From assembly GCA_021399435.1 (NCBI GenBank), contig JAJTUP010000002.1, positions 3,348,001 to 3,412,000 of the forward strand: a stretch of DNA of 64,000 bases. The letters run 5' to 3'. This document shows, in pieces, positions 1 to 12,501 of the stretch; within the stretch, counting starts at the first letter, position 1, and each line of letters begins with the position of its first letter. The position numbers were made by a program, and so were the translations under genes. Under the pieces are notes generated by a model that saw only the letters and a program-made list of their open reading frames with translations, did no database searches and was not told where the DNA came from. Source of the DNA: Diaporthe sp. PMI_573 (lineage: Eukaryota > Ascomycota > Sordariomycetes > Diaporthales > Diaporthaceae).

Positions 1-2680
1 TGGATGTGCTGCTCCAGCTTCTCACAAGCAGCAGTATAACTAAGCCTGATTGTTCGATGTCGGGGATCAAGGCGCCACAAGTGTTTGCACTCGCCAATCT
101 CAAAGCAAACCCTATGTGGGAAACTGCAGAGGGAACATGCCGAGAACCCAAGACGAAAAGGGGTGGTCAAGCTGGATCCTGCCATGCATTCAAGTGCATT
201 GAAAATTCTTGAAGCAACAAGTCAAGTTTCAAAAGTCTTGTGTCCCCTATTTCGTCTTTCCAGGAATTCGACCATGTTCTAGCAACAACCTAGCGGCGCC
301 TTGCCTGACGGAAAGGGGTAGCCCATTCTTTTGCTTCAGATTCTGCGGGCGATAATATCCCTGGCTGAAAACGAAGGGGTTCATTGGGCGCGCGAAAGAC
401 TGAGGCGAGGGCGCCAAGGGCCTGTACTGATGCTGAATTGCCTAGCGAGTGGTCGGGTGCGAAGCCCTCGCAATTCGCATCGCAGCTGCAAGACGAGGAT
501 GACAAGTGTGACCAGCGACGAAAACTATCGAGGATAATGCCTCAGAACATGACTCTCGGTGCGCCGGTGTTCATTTGGCTTACCGGAACCGGGCGTCGGA
601 GCTCCTGGCTCGAGCTGTTTCTCCAAACCTGGAGGGTTAAATTTAGATCAGGATGTGGTTCACGAGCTGTGTAAGCGATTGGGGTCCAAGAGGCCATCAC
701 GGTGACAGTTCGGCGGATAGGCATGGTAGTTCGTAAGCCGACAGCATGGAAGCTCTGGAGACAGTGTCAAACACCTCCACGGCCAGAGCACCCGGGGGCT
801 CCTATTGAATAGAGATGCAGTTTCATGTATCGCGGGCTGGCATTGGTGGGTGGCTGAGGGCAGTCATGTCTCGAAACCATTGCAGTATTGCTCAAGCCTT
901 GGTGTCTGGTCATCGTTCCGTCCAAGCAGCACTCGGAGGATTCATGCACACGCTTGTTCCCTGTGCAAATCCGCAACCAAGCCGAGGGGGATCTGCATAA
1001 TCCCCGTAATGGGCGAGCACAGCAATTCGTGACTCTTTGCGCCGCGGTGCAACAATGTTTGCAACAGCCCCAGAATTAATTCATCGCCACAGCGTTATGG
1101 AAAGGCACAATGCTGCCCAGGGGGACTTCTTCCCAAACGAGCTTGGGCCGCGAAAAGAACAATACGAATTCGAGCCTTCCTCACCTGTTGAAACTTCCCC
1201 TCAGAATTGGAGTTCTTGAAACCTCCTCGATCCCCTCCACGCCGGTCCTCACATCGCTTTTACCCCCCCCCCAGGACGCCTAGCCTGACGACGGGTTGTG
1301 CGGGCCATGGGCCAATGCTCGACTGGGTTCGAGTTCCTCGGGCCTGCTGAACCAGTTGGTCTCAAGTCGTGCGTGCAGACGCCATCTGGACATCCTCTGA
1401 TCTGATATTTGTCCAACTTTCATGCGGAGCTGGGGCCTTCCGAATATACTTAGACTTCGTCTGAAGAGGAGGATTCTTTACGCGAAGGTTGTGATTAGGC
1501 GTTTTCGCAAATCTAGCGTTGGATCTAAGATGGCTCCCGTCCGACAGTGACAGCACTGTCAAATTTGTCAGTGCTCGGCGACGTATTCTCCGGCACCACA
1601 TGGCGCATTGGAGGCAGCACCGGGTCCGCTGAGTCGTTCTGGAAGATAGAGCCAGAGAGTGATTGACGATATCCGCGTGACCATGAGAAAGAAGCATGAG
1701 GCTGCCCGCAAGAGAGGCACGGATTAGGTAGGGCCGTGGCTGGGCGGGTAATGACGGCGGTCGTTCATGGCAATCATGGCAATCATAAGTCGATCCACAA
1801 AGATCTCCCAAACGTTTGGTTCCGTGATCTACGCAACAGGATCTCGCCAATCGCTTCTCTGGATGCGACGTGGCCGCCAAACAAATCGCCGGCTGTGGGT
1901 ACGCAGCGGGCCCTTGATGCCGGCGACTATTCCACAGAAGACTGACCGAATCCCAGCGCCAATCACTCGGGATGGAGGTGAGGGCGGCGACCCCTTGCTC
2001 GCGTGTAGCTCCGGATCCGCAAACGGTGACGGAGCTGTACTGTGTAGGCTGTGGGCTGTGGGCTGTGGGCTGTGTGAGGGCCAAGGGCTTCCGAGTGCCG
2101 AGATGAAGCTTGTTTTTTATTGCTGTGCAGCGTGGGCGGCGTGGCCAAGAGTCTTGGGATTTCTTGGAAAGTCTTGGAAGTGCTTCACTGGGCAGCGTCG
2201 CATGTCTTTATAGGCGCAGAGGCGACCGAGCCCACAATTTGGTGCAACGCCAAGGGCCAACCCGCGACCTGCCAAGGCTCTCGGCACCGCGCATGGAGCC
2301 CCTGGCCACGGCTGGGAGCCTCACCACATGGGTGACGGCTCGGACGGGGGGCGGCTGAAGGCGCCATGTTCCCGGTCGATGCGGGCCGTGATCTGCAGCC
2401 AGAGGAGCCTCTCAAATTGTTTGCTGCATTGCGATTCGCTCCCGCAGGAGGCTCTTGGCCGTCCAGTGAGGCTGAGATGGCTCGACGCACGTAGCGCAGG
2501 ACATCGCAGACGCCGCCGTCGCCGGGCAAAACACGCATCGCAGAGCTGCTGAAACGGCTCACTGTTCAACTTGTTCAGATGAGGTTTCTGGAGATGGAGG
2601 AAACACGAACTTCCGAGTCAAGCCTCGCGGCCACAAGGGATGATGAGATGCGTCCGAAGGAGAAAAAGGACGACCAGACT
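1..2680. other. Intergenic, no supported gene
   Basis: I find no credible gene here. Open frames exist on both strands, including a 240-codon frame on the minus strand at 1362-2084. They lack recognisable domains, fungal splice structure or a plausible start context. The only visible structure is a short C run near 1261 and a GGCTGTG tandem array near 2050. The right end is the promoter side of the Egh16-like gene. Confidence 0.6.
2047..2075. repeat. GGCTGTG tandem repeat
   Basis: A heptamer GGCTGTG is repeated about four times head to tail in intergenic DNA. No function is suggested by the context. Confidence 0.8.
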
Positions 2681-2706
2681 GTGATGTCTTGGTCTCCCAG
2701 AAGTTG

Positions 2707-2713
2707 TATATAA
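2707..2713 (+). promoter_or_regulatory. TATA-like box of the Egh16-like gene
   Basis: TATATAA lies about 245 bases before the start codon at 2957. The leader between them is CT-rich and ends with a (CAA)n run at about 2884-2902. Placement suits a fungal promoter with a long 5' leader, but transcription start is not known. Confidence 0.4.
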
Positions 2714-2956
2714 CAATCCGACTGATTCCTCCCAACAATCAGTCGGAAATAGCCTCTCATCATCAGCTTCATCACCAGCGTCCTCATCCTCCTCTTCGAG
2801 CCCGATTCATCAAGCCGTCTTTCACACACTCTCATTCGACTTTCGTAGCCCGGGAGGCACTTCGACTTATTAATCCAACTTAAACAACAACAACAACAAC
2901 AAACTTTGATCTGTTTGACACAGTCACTACTACCTCTCCCTCCAACAAACATCAAA

Positions 2957-3982
2957 ATGCGTTCCTCCACCTCCGTCGCAGTGGCCTGCCTGGCCGCCTC
3001 CGTCTCGGCCCACGGTGTCGTGACCAAGGTTACCGGTGCTAACGGTGTTGAGATGCCCGGCCTGACTGGTAAGTTGTACTCGCCGTGCTCCTTGCCTTTG
3101 TTGATCGCTCTCGCGCGCATCGAAACGTGAGTCCGAACGGTGGCTGACATGGGAGGCGAAATAGTCGCTGATGGCACACCCCGTGACTGCTCCTCCAATG
3201 GTTGCGGCTCGCAGGCCGACACGGCCATCATCCGTGACCGTGAGGTCAACTCGGGCGCCGTCGGTCCCTTGGGCAAGACCCAGGGCAACGGCCCCGTCGA
3301 CGCGGCCATGATGATCGGGGTCTTCATGGGAGACATGGACGCCTCCCAGGCCCCCACCAACGGTGCCAGCTCGGGTGTCGGCCAGGAGGATGACTTGAGC
3401 GCGGCCCCAGGCGGCGCGGCCGCCGGCGCCGGCAACCGCAACAACAACAAGAACAAGATCCGCCAGCTGCTTGCCGGCCTCCTCGGCGGCGGCGGCGGCG
3501 GCAACAACGCCAAGGGCTCCAAGAGCACCGGGCCCCCGGAGACCATGGTCAAGGCCATGGCCGGCGCCGGAGCCAGCCAGGGCCTGCCCACCGCCAACGA
3601 GGACGGCACCGTTGACGTGACCTTCCGCCAGATCAACCAGGACGGTGCCGGTCCCCTCGAGGCCATGGTCGACGGCACTTCGGGCGGCACCGACATGGCC
3701 GCCTTCCAGGAGGCCCAGGTCACCCAGGACGTGCCCGGCCTCGTCGCCGGTATCTCGGCCACGACCACCTCCGACTTCCCTGTCAAGGTGCAGATGCCCG
3801 CCGGCACCACCTGCGATGCCACCGTCGGCTCAGCCTCTAACGTGTGCGTGATGCGCCTGCGCAACAACACCCCCGCGGGTCCCTTCGGCGGTGCCGTCGC
3901 CTTCACACAGACCCCCGCCGCCCGCAAGAGGGCTCTGGAGTACCGCAAGAAGATGAAGAAGGCTCGTGCCTTCCAGGCCTAA
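2957..3982 (+). CDS. Gas1/Egh16-like secreted protein (DUF3129 family)
   Basis: Two exons, 2957-3068 and 3165-3982, give 309 aa. The 96-bp intron starts GTAAGT and ends ATAG, with a GCTGAC branch site. The start ATG has context ATCAAAATGC. Residues 1-18 form a signal peptide ending VSA, so the mature protein would begin His19-Gly-Val-Val. The overall pattern (ADGTPRDC, NSGAVGPLG, a C-terminal CDATVG and CVMR stretch) matches the Gas1/MAS3/Egh16H family. Those secreted proteins are induced in appressoria of plant-pathogenic fungi; their biochemical role is not settled. A Gly/Asn/Lys-rich low-complexity insert sits at about residues 125-160, and the tail is basic. The N-terminal His resembles copper-brace enzymes, which is inference only. 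The family call is firm; secretion is likely. Confidence 0.9.
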
Positions 3983-4885
3983 ACCACCAGACTCGTTGCA
4001 AGGTGGGGCGAGGTAATTGGTAGCCAAGAGCATATCGGACTTGTAAATATTTTGGCTTGCGGCCGAGCTCTTGAGGCATGGGCCGGAAAATGAAAGGGCT
4101 GGTGATGAGAGATTCCTCCGACCTGCAGGTGGCCCTGGAGGCTGTGTGTAACGATCCTTATATATTATTTAGAGACGACTTGATGAATGCAAATGCTGAT
4201 ATAAAAAAAGAGCCTGAAACTTTGCTTTAGACCTCGTGTGACTTGCTGCACTGCTTGAGGTTGTTTCAATGCACTATCAGTCCATTCTTCGTAGTTAGTG
4301 TCCACTCTCGCTGTGAATAGGTGGGTAAAGAATGGGAATGGTGTCAAGGAAATTAGAGAAAGTAAACTGGGGAGTTGAAATCCATTGTGATCGCGGTGCA
4401 ATGTTAAAAGTAAATTCAGTGAAAGAGTGTGTATCTCAGACGGGCAGTTGGTTGGCACAAATTTTGGTCCCATTCATCAACTCTCAGATTAGGGGCGGAA
4501 GTAAACGTTGCTTGTATTAAAGCAAGTGCATCCCAAAAGGACCCCATACACCTTTCTGCAAACATCTACGCGCTTGGCTCTTTGAAGCAAATCACTTCCG
4601 TGCAGTTGACTGCAGTGTCTGAAGGTAATTATTCAACGTTCTTCCGGTGATCGTTCTGAATGAGCAAGACTCATGCACGTCAGCCAAATGTGTCAATTGA
4701 TCCGCTGTGATAGGCAACTGTCCGGCTACCTTGCCCACTGGATGAGTGGCCACGTTTTGAATGCGGGTGGGAAAGGGATCGAGGACTTGGTAACAACCTA
4801 GTCATATGTAAGGAATGGCTCAAGCATTTGCATTAGATATAGAAGATGGATGTACGATATTTTTCGATACTTCGTCAATCATAGC
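3983..4885. other. 3' flanks between convergent genes
   Basis: This stretch separates two convergent genes and holds only their 3' regions. A 102-codon minus-strand frame at 4165-4473 has no recognisable content, and I do not call it. Confidence 0.6.
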
Positions 4886-6379
4886 TCACTGCTCATTCAC
4901 AAAAAGGCCTGCCATCCCCATCCCCGTGCCGATACACATGCTCGTCAGCAGGATCTTCTTGCCCGTCCTGCGGCACTCACTGAGGCCGGTGACAATCTGC
5001 CTCGTACCAGTGGCACCAAGAGGGTGTCCCAGAGCGATCGCCCCACCCTTGGGGTTCATCTTGGCCCAGTCCAAGCCCAACTTGTCGCGGCAGTAGACCG
5101 CCATGGACGCAAAGGCCTCATTGATCTCGACGACATCGCAGTCACTCACGGACAAGTTGTACTTGTTCAGCAGCTTGGGGATAGCGATGCTAGGGCCGAT
5201 GCCCATGATGCGAGGGGCCAGGCCAGCGACGGTCGAGCCGACATACTTGGCAAGGATGGGCTGGCCCAGCTTAATGGCTGTGGAGCGCTTCATCAGGAGC
5301 ACAGCGGCAGCTGGCAAAGACATTGGGGGTTAGCGTGGTTGGAACAAACCGTACGACACCCAGACAAGGGATTTTGTGTCAAGTTGACTCACCTCCGTCA
5401 GTGACCTGGCTGGCATTGCCACCTGTGGTGGTAGGACCCCACTGTGGGAAGGCGACCCTGATCTTGCCCAGGGTCTCAGCGGTCGTGCCGGGCCTAATGC
5501 CCTCATCCCTGGTCAAGACGACCTCCTTCACCTCACCGTCAGGCCCCCTGACCTTGGTTTTGATGGGCACGATCTCGTCGTCAAAGAGGCCCTCCTTTTG
5601 GGCCTTCTCGGCGCGCTGGAAACTCTCGGCGGCATATTTGTCCATCTCTTCCCTGGTGATGCCGAAATCTCGACTGACATTCTCACTCGTCCAGCCCATG
5701 GGCTGCATGGTGTCGGCGGCCTCCTGGCTTTCCGAGGTGACTGCCTCATCAAAGGGCTTGTCGAGGGCATCGCCGCCGATGGTCATGGACTCGGCACCGA
5801 TTGCGACACCGATTTCAATATTGCCGGCAGAGATGGCATTGGCGATGTCGGCGGTGGCCTTGAGCCCAGAAGAGCAGAAACGATTGACGGAAGAGGCACC
5901 GGACACATTGGGAATTCCGGCGGCGAGGGAGGCGGCGCGGAGTTTGTAGGCGGCTTTTGCATCAGAGACCTAGAGGGCGACGGCTAGTCAGCGGCAGCCC
6001 GGAACAAAGCGCCGGTGATGCAGTACGGGTGGCCGTGGTGGGGCTCGCATACATTACCAAGGCAGATGTCATCGATCAGTGCGGGATCCAGGTGTGATCG
6101 CTCCTTGACCTCCTTCAGGAGGGCGTAGACCATGTACTCGAGGCTGGTGTCCTTGAAGCCACCCTTCTTTGCCTTGGCCAGCGGCGTCCGGATAGCCAAG
6201 GTAATGACGATGTCGTCGGCATTCTTGGAGGTGCTGCCGGTGTAAAAGGCCAGGTCAGCATCTGCTCGGTTCCCACGCTTGCGCATGCCGGCTCAGCCAG
6301 CAGGAGGGACTCACATCGAGGCCAGGGAGCTGCCGGGAGTCAAGTGCTTGAGGATGGAGCCCAGTCGTTCTACAGCCAT
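4886..6379 (-). CDS. POT1: Peroxisomal 3-ketoacyl-CoA thiolase
   Basis: Four exons on the minus strand (6379-6315, 6233-6053, 5969-5393, 5310-4886) join in frame to 415 aa, the usual family length. The enzyme does the last step of beta-oxidation: thiolytic cleavage of 3-ketoacyl-CoA to acetyl-CoA and a shortened acyl-CoA. The N-terminus MAVERLGSILKHL contains a perfect type-2 peroxisomal signal (RL-x5-HL), which supports both this start and peroxisomal targeting. Visible active-site elements are the acyl-accepting Cys in RFCSSG (about C114), NEAFAS, GHPLGATG (His about 370) and the C-terminal CIGTGMG (Cys about 400). No lesions are seen. The first intron is taken to end at CCGGCAG, because this gives the conserved ITSKNADD junction. 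A nearer AG is possible but fits poorly. Confidence 0.95.
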
Positions 6380-8235
6380 GATTGATGTCTTTGTGCGTGG
6401 TGTGTGTGTGTCTGTTGTTTGTGACGGAACAGAAGAGATCAAGATGGGTCAGCCGAGTGGCAAGCGAGAGGAGAGGGTGGTGAAGGGGGGGTGATGATAA
6501 TGATTAGTCGTGGGCGGCATGACGAGACGGAGGTCGGTTGTGGTGTCGGTTCGTGTCGTGTCGTGGCCAAGGTCCGTCCCTGAGCCGGTGTGCCTCGGCA
6601 ATCCGTCTCTGCCATTTCCCCATCGCCTGCATCCCCTCCGCTGCTCCACGGGAGTCCCCTGTCTAAAATGGCCCCACCGAGTTCCGAACGCTAAAGAATT
6701 GCGGGGAAAGGCAAAAGGGTGCACTGGCTCCAGGCCAGCCCAGCCCAGGCGGTCCCCACTAAAACAGCCGTCCAACCCTAACCCGCAGGTCGACATGCTC
6801 AGGTCGACCCATGTGCTTATAACACTGACCGTCGGATGGAACGGACCACAAGGCAAACTAATCTGTCACATATGGTTGGCGAGAAACGATTCCAGGCTCG
6901 ATGCGAGGCTGACACGACTTGACAGCCTCTTCCTTCAGCTTGCAACAGAATATCTAACCCCCCCCCAAGCTTCAAGAATGACCAACACTGCTCGTACCAG
7001 CAGGTCTGGGAGGTCAGTATGTGAGCATAGGCACTCCCATGGGATCTTAGGCCTCTCTCTCACAAGCTCCGAGACAACTCAATCGAAGTGTCCATGGTTG
7101 GCCCAAGACGGCTGAAATGTCGCAAGGTCCTGCTGCATGAAGCCGGGAAAGAGCCACATCATCGCGAGCGACAAAAACTGGGCCAAGCCCCAGGTCCCAA
7201 GTCAGCCGTCACAGTGTCTGTAGCTTGCTTGTGTCCTGCAAGGAGGTTAGGTTGGGCCCGAGCAAGATCTTGAGGAGACCGATTAAGCCGGGAAACCCGC
7301 CGGTCAAGATGCTGTCTGCCTGAGCAGACCCTTGCCTCGCAGATTGTCAGTCGGGCCCAGCTAGTCGGTCAAAAAAGACTGAAAGAACCCGTTCTGCCCA
7401 CTGCAGCCGCCCGTAGCGGCACCATGTCGGCATGGCAGCTCGTCCAACGCCTTCGTCTAGGTAGCCCTGGGGCTTGTTGCACGCACGAGACAAGTATACA
7501 GCCCGCAGGGTGCTCTTGTTGCCTTTGCCCTTTCACCATTGAGCTTCTTGTCCTTGTTCCACAGTAGAAGGGCGACGCTGCTTGCACTGTCCGCATCCTT
7601 GTCAAAAGAAGCATTCAAGAAGTTTCATCTCTGGGATTTGGGAAACAACCTCTTCAGTCTGGATTGTCATCTGGAGCAGGCACCCCGGGCTCCCAAAGAA
7701 GCGGCGTTTGCCACCAGAGGGGCCTTCTTTCTGCAGTCGGCCTCAAAAGGAAAACCACACAGTTTGGGTGGGTTGCAAACAGGGCCAGTTCACTCTGCGT
7801 TGTCCATGCTGGGCAGGACAGCAGCCACGCCTTTGCATCTGCATGCTTTCCTTCTTCACCACACAGCCAGGCGCCCCAGCTGCCTGCCCATTGGCCTCTC
7901 TACCTAGGTACCCAGGCATCCCTGTTCGCAGCGGCTCCCACCGACACAGATAGGATACTTTACACACAGCAGCAGCTGCCACCCAGCTACCTGCCTACTA
8001 CTACCCACCTTACTACCCACCCGCCCACGTACTCAGGTGTCCAGGCACAGGCTGTACCTGCCTTCCTGCGCTTCCTGGGCAAACGACGACATCAACCAGC
8101 AGGCCGGCTGCCAGACCAAACCTCCCTCTCCCTCTTTCTCCTTCGCCTTCCCCATTCCTCCTTCCCACCAGCGGCCTTCTTCTCGGTACTGCGCCGCGTA
8201 CTCCGTCCCATCTCGGCCATCGCGCTTCCTTCAAA
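6380..8235. other. Divergent promoter region
   Basis: This is the shared upstream DNA of the thiolase (-) and the CCCH gene (+). It contains pyrimidine-rich stretches just before 8236, a C run near 6958 and one full TACCTAGGTA palindrome at 7901-7910. Several overlapping frames on the plus strand are low-complexity and are not called. Confidence 0.6.
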
Positions 8236-9923
8236 ATGGAGGGCCTCGCCGACCCTGACGCTTTCAAGGCATGCTATGCCCAGTTCCGAAAGTCTGATAA
8301 CGATCGCGACGTCCTCGTCACTCAGCTACTCAGCAACTACGAGGATCTGCAGATCAGATATCGCAATGTCATGGACCAACTCGAAGATGAGAAGGAAAAC
8401 CGGGAGATCTGGCAGAGGGAAACCAGAGACGCCCGACGGCAGCTCAACCAGTCCAAGCTCGCTAATGTAAGGCCCGACTTCTCTCTCTACCCGCCCCGTC
8501 CATCACATTCCACTGTCGCGGCTTTCTCTCGCACTCGTGGTGTTGGCTCCTCTGCTCTGCATCCGCACCTTTGATGTATTGCTTTCTGGCAGGCCCCTTT
8601 GCCTCGCCGGATCTCTGCATCGATTCGCCACAAAGTAGCCTTTCAACTAACAGCGGCCAGGAATCCCACCCTTTCGTCGTTGTCATCATTGATGGCGATG
8701 GTGCAAAATTTCGAGACGAGTATTTCAGAGCTGGCGACAACGGCGGTGGCCAAGCCGCCCAGCAGCTCAAGACTCAGGTCAAGCTTCAGCTCCAGGGGCT
8801 CTACACTGATACCAGCACCGATAACTGGAATATCTTGGTCTTCTTCTACGCCAATATGGACGGCCTTGGCAAGACACTCGCCGCCCGCCGCATCCTCAAT
8901 ACGTGGACCGACTTACAGAAGTTTGCCTCGGGCTTCGGCCGCGCCAATAGCCTCTTCTCCTTTGTTGATGTTGGCTACGGAAAGGACAAGGCCGATCACA
9001 AGTGTCAAGCCATGCTGAAGCAGATGCTGCACGCCACCTCGTGCCGCCATGTTTTCTTCGGTCCCTGTCGCGATAACGGATACCTAAACCTGCTGGAGGA
9101 GTACAAGCACGATCCCATCAAGAAGGACAAGCTCACCCTGGTCACCACAGAGCCGGCCGGGCCGGGATTCATCAGCCTCGGCTTCACCATCGTCGCTTTC
9201 CCCAGTGTCTTTCGAGCTGAACCTATGGATACCATCAGCGCCCGATATCCAATGTCGCCAGTGCCACCGGCTGGTCTCGATATCGGCATCCAGCCGTTCC
9301 CGCCCGCTCCAGGCTTGACTCCCGGCCCTAGTCAGTATGCTGTATCAGAGGAAGGCTCCAGTGGCTCCGCGCTATCCGTTTCGAACGGTAACGGAAGTGC
9401 GACCGGAAGTACCAACGGTGGTACATCCACCTGGGCCGTGACTGCCAAGCTTAGTAACGGCCCGGTTATCGACATCTACAGCAAACAAAAGCCTCCGCCG
9501 AAACTCAAGTACGCACTATTCAACGCCGCCAACATGAGGGTTGATGAGCGCCTTCCCGCCACAGATCCAATGGCAATCAGGTCCCTCGAGAATAAGGCCA
9601 GGGCCCAGGGTTGCAACTTCTGTAACCACTACCACCTGACCGGCAGCTGCGATAAGGCCGAGAACTGCGAGTATCAGCATGAAGCAAAGCTCTCGTCGTC
9701 AGAACGGTTAGCGCTATGGCACAAGAGCCGTGGTATCGTGTGCTCCGATCAGCAGTGGTGTGACAGCCCGTATTGCCTCAGTGGACACCATTGCAAGAAC
9801 ATCTACGACGGTCGGCCTTGTATCTGGGGTGCAAGATGCTTTTTCAAGGATACACACGAGGCTGACGTCAAGGCAACACTCAAGATCTTCGAGGACGGAA
9901 CCCGCGAGATCCTCGCAATTTGA
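8236..9923 (+). CDS. CCCH zinc-finger protein with coiled coil
   Basis: Two exons, 8236-8466 and 8661-9923, give 497 aa. The intron (GTAAGG to GGCCAG, CTAAC branch just upstream) is chosen because an earlier AG at 8592 breaks the frame. Residues about 20-75 are charged and heptad-like (coiled coil). A central alpha/beta domain follows, starting FVVVIIDGDG, and then a Ser/Gly/Pro-rich linker. The C-terminal part holds one exact C-x8-C-x5-C-x3-H finger (C398, C407, C413, H417) and two further Cys/His clusters (CSDQQWC and CIWGARC). This matches a fungal family with a DUF7923-like domain plus tandem CCCH fingers, probably RNA-binding. I do not know a defined pathway. Neighbours do not inform function. 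Confidence 0.88.
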
Positions 9924-12388
9924 TGGCAAGCTATAGGGATCACTTGAGCTTCTGACGAGCGACGTTATTCCTGGACTTAGAAATCAAAACCGTAATCATT
10001 GCTAGGCCAGAAATTGTCTTACAAATGTTTGCCTGAGTACAGGCAGGTGACTCCCTGGGCATCTCTGTGGATGTGTCACATATGATGACGGAAATCCCAT
10101 TTACAGCGATATTTCGGAGATTGCCGACATCGATGCTACCCTCCCTGTATGTCATGTCTCTTTCTTTCCCCATTTCCCTCTGGCATACTCTCGGTCAGTT
10201 TAGCAGAGCCTTCATATAGACGGATCCTTGGATGCCACCACTTGTGTTTGGGTAGGCACATGTAACCTTGTTTGACCAGCTTCCAAAATGGGTGACCACC
10301 CTAGCTGACTAGGAGAACGGTGGCCTAGGTAGGGAGCAAGCCGGCCGGGGCACAAGTCTGGTTCCCTCAGTAGTAAGTGGGGGTGGTTTCGTTTTTAGGT
10401 GGGTGGTTTCTTTTTTAATCCGTGTACGCACGCTTCTTAAGCAGTATGTAGGCGGTCCCTTCATACAGTGGTAAACGCTTAGACACCCAGTGTTTAAATA
10501 ATTACAATGCCGATAACAGCAGGTTTAGAATACGATTGTGGCACGTGGCCCATGCAACACACAACGGAAGCGTTATTCAGCGACCACCCAGTGAATGCAA
10601 ATGGCGCAGAATTGAGTAGCATGGAGGCATCAACAAGCTCATACCAAGGGAGAAATTCCCTCTTCCATGTGATTCCCTTGTTCCTACGCACCATTAATAT
10701 ATTCACGGTATCATAACAAAAGGCTCAGATTACTTACGGTTTGCGGATAGCAATGAGACTGGTGATAGAGGGAATCGCCCATGTACTTACATGCTTTCAT
10801 CTCTCACGCAGGGAAGCCAGAGTATCTCAGCCAATCGACTCCGCTCGACAGCCCACTCTCTAAAGAACTCGCTGTCTTTTATCTTGCAGCGATGGCTGCT
10901 AGTAATTTTGAAACCGTCTAAGAAGGCCACACCCGGGTTCTGGGGGCAGCCACAGACGGAACCTGCCATCAACGGAACATGCCGTTCTGCCAGGCTGGTC
11001 ATCTGATACAGTGCTACGAGCTTCGCAACAACCTCGGCCATGCAGCTTCTTCACATTTATATCTATGAATTCAATTCCTTTGTTTCACTGCGTGGAAATA
11101 GGCTCCTCAATCTTGCTCAATCCAGCAGGGATGTGATGGTCGTGGCCATTGCACGTATCGATAGCTCTTGCTAGTCGGACAAGATACCTAGGTAGCTTAC
11201 TAACGAGCCCGCCCCAAAGGGTTGAGGTCAGTCCGCATGGAATGAAACGCCTTTGAAGTTGAATTATTTGATTGAAATCCGCGGACCCATGGAGTGTTTA
11301 GACGTTCGGAACACTCTCCAAGAGGACTACTTTGGAACTAGATAATTGCCAAGGGGCTTACTCGGTGCTCTACGAACCCACCAGACTCGTGTTTTTCTTT
11401 TTGCAAGTGTCTCATTCACGTTACATGGTACCTGTGAGCGTTTTATTGAGTATACTGAAAGGCATCGCCTTCCAAGTCTCTGCTACAGCTCTAGGATGGC
11501 AGATCAGGCCGCACTTGAGACCACGCATAGCAACCCAAGATATGACGCTGGCGATGGTACGAAGACTCCTTAGTCTCCACTGTATCGGCAGTTCCAGAAT
11601 CAGTGGAACGGCGGCTGGATCGTCTGATGAGATCCCAAGCATCAACACTCACTTCTTGTGTCACTATCTAGTTGACGCCACACGTTGTGTACTTTTCCAG
11701 CATTCTGTTTTTGGAAAGGCCAGGTTACACTGAACACTCCCTCGCGATCTGCAAATTGAGAATCGAATGGGCAGCTCTTAAAATCCGAGTGCATGCACAC
11801 TGTTCTGGCATGTGCCACAGCGTGGGGACTAACCTTTTGAGTATACGTATCTGTCTTTCCCACGATGAGGGACGGGCGGATTTCCCGATTGCATCTACGT
11901 ATTTGGCTTCCATGAAAGGACGCACATCATAGCTAAGCGCACGAATGGTATAGTCGTTTCTGTCCAATCAGAATCCTCGATTGACCCAGAAAACATTCTG
12001 CAGCAGTCGAGCTAATTGTGCTCATCGCCGTCGCAATTTACTGCCGTGATCTCGACAGCTCACGAGTCCAATGTCTTGGAATCATTTTTCGACAACGTTC
12101 CGCATGCCACAAGACATACACTGAATGCATGTGGAATATGTAATCAGATCGGCATGGCCGTGTGTGTCTAGAACCAGTCTCCACAGGGGCAGTGAACCCG
12201 AATCAACCTTGGTGCCCGAGCATTCCATCCAGTCTGGGCGGGCCGAGGATGGAGCGCTGCAGAGACTGCCAAGTCCAGTTTAGCTGCCCGGTCCGATCCT
12301 AAATACATTCTGTCAGAACAGGTACGATGTTAGAATGTAAATGGTCTTGGTCATTGACAACAGAGCTGACTGTCGTCGACGTTGTGGA
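9924..12388. other. Intergenic, no supported gene
   Basis: About 2.5 kb without a convincing gene. CCTAGGTA occurs at 10324-10331 and the full palindrome at 11185-11194. A minus-strand frame at 10787-11041 (84 codons) ends near a GTAAGT, but I cannot extend it into a sensible protein. Confidence 0.55.
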
Positions 12389-12394
12389 TATAAA
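12389..12394 (+). promoter_or_regulatory. TATA-like box of the P450 gene
   Basis: TATAAA lies 108 bases upstream of the P450 start codon at 12502, a normal spacing for a fungal TATA promoter. Confidence 0.5.
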
Positions 12395-12501
12395 CTTACA
12401 AATTGTGCAGAGCTTCAGCGAGTTCCCTACAGCTCCGTCCCACCGATATCTGTATGTGTCAGGGTTTCACGCTTGAAATTTGCCATCTACATTTCGTTAT
12501 A

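Noticed and set aside
1362..2084. 240-codon open frame on the minus strand
   Set aside because: It has no recognisable domain, a composition like noncoding DNA, a repeat within its start region and no supporting splice or promoter signals.
8592..8660. Earlier splice acceptor for the CCCH gene at 8592
   Set aside because: It would break the reading frame, while the acceptor at 8660 keeps it and has a CTAAC branch site just upstream.
10787..11041. 84-codon minus-strand frame followed by a GTAAGT
   Set aside because: Joining to the next possible acceptor reaches a stop within a few codons, and the protein is not recognisable.
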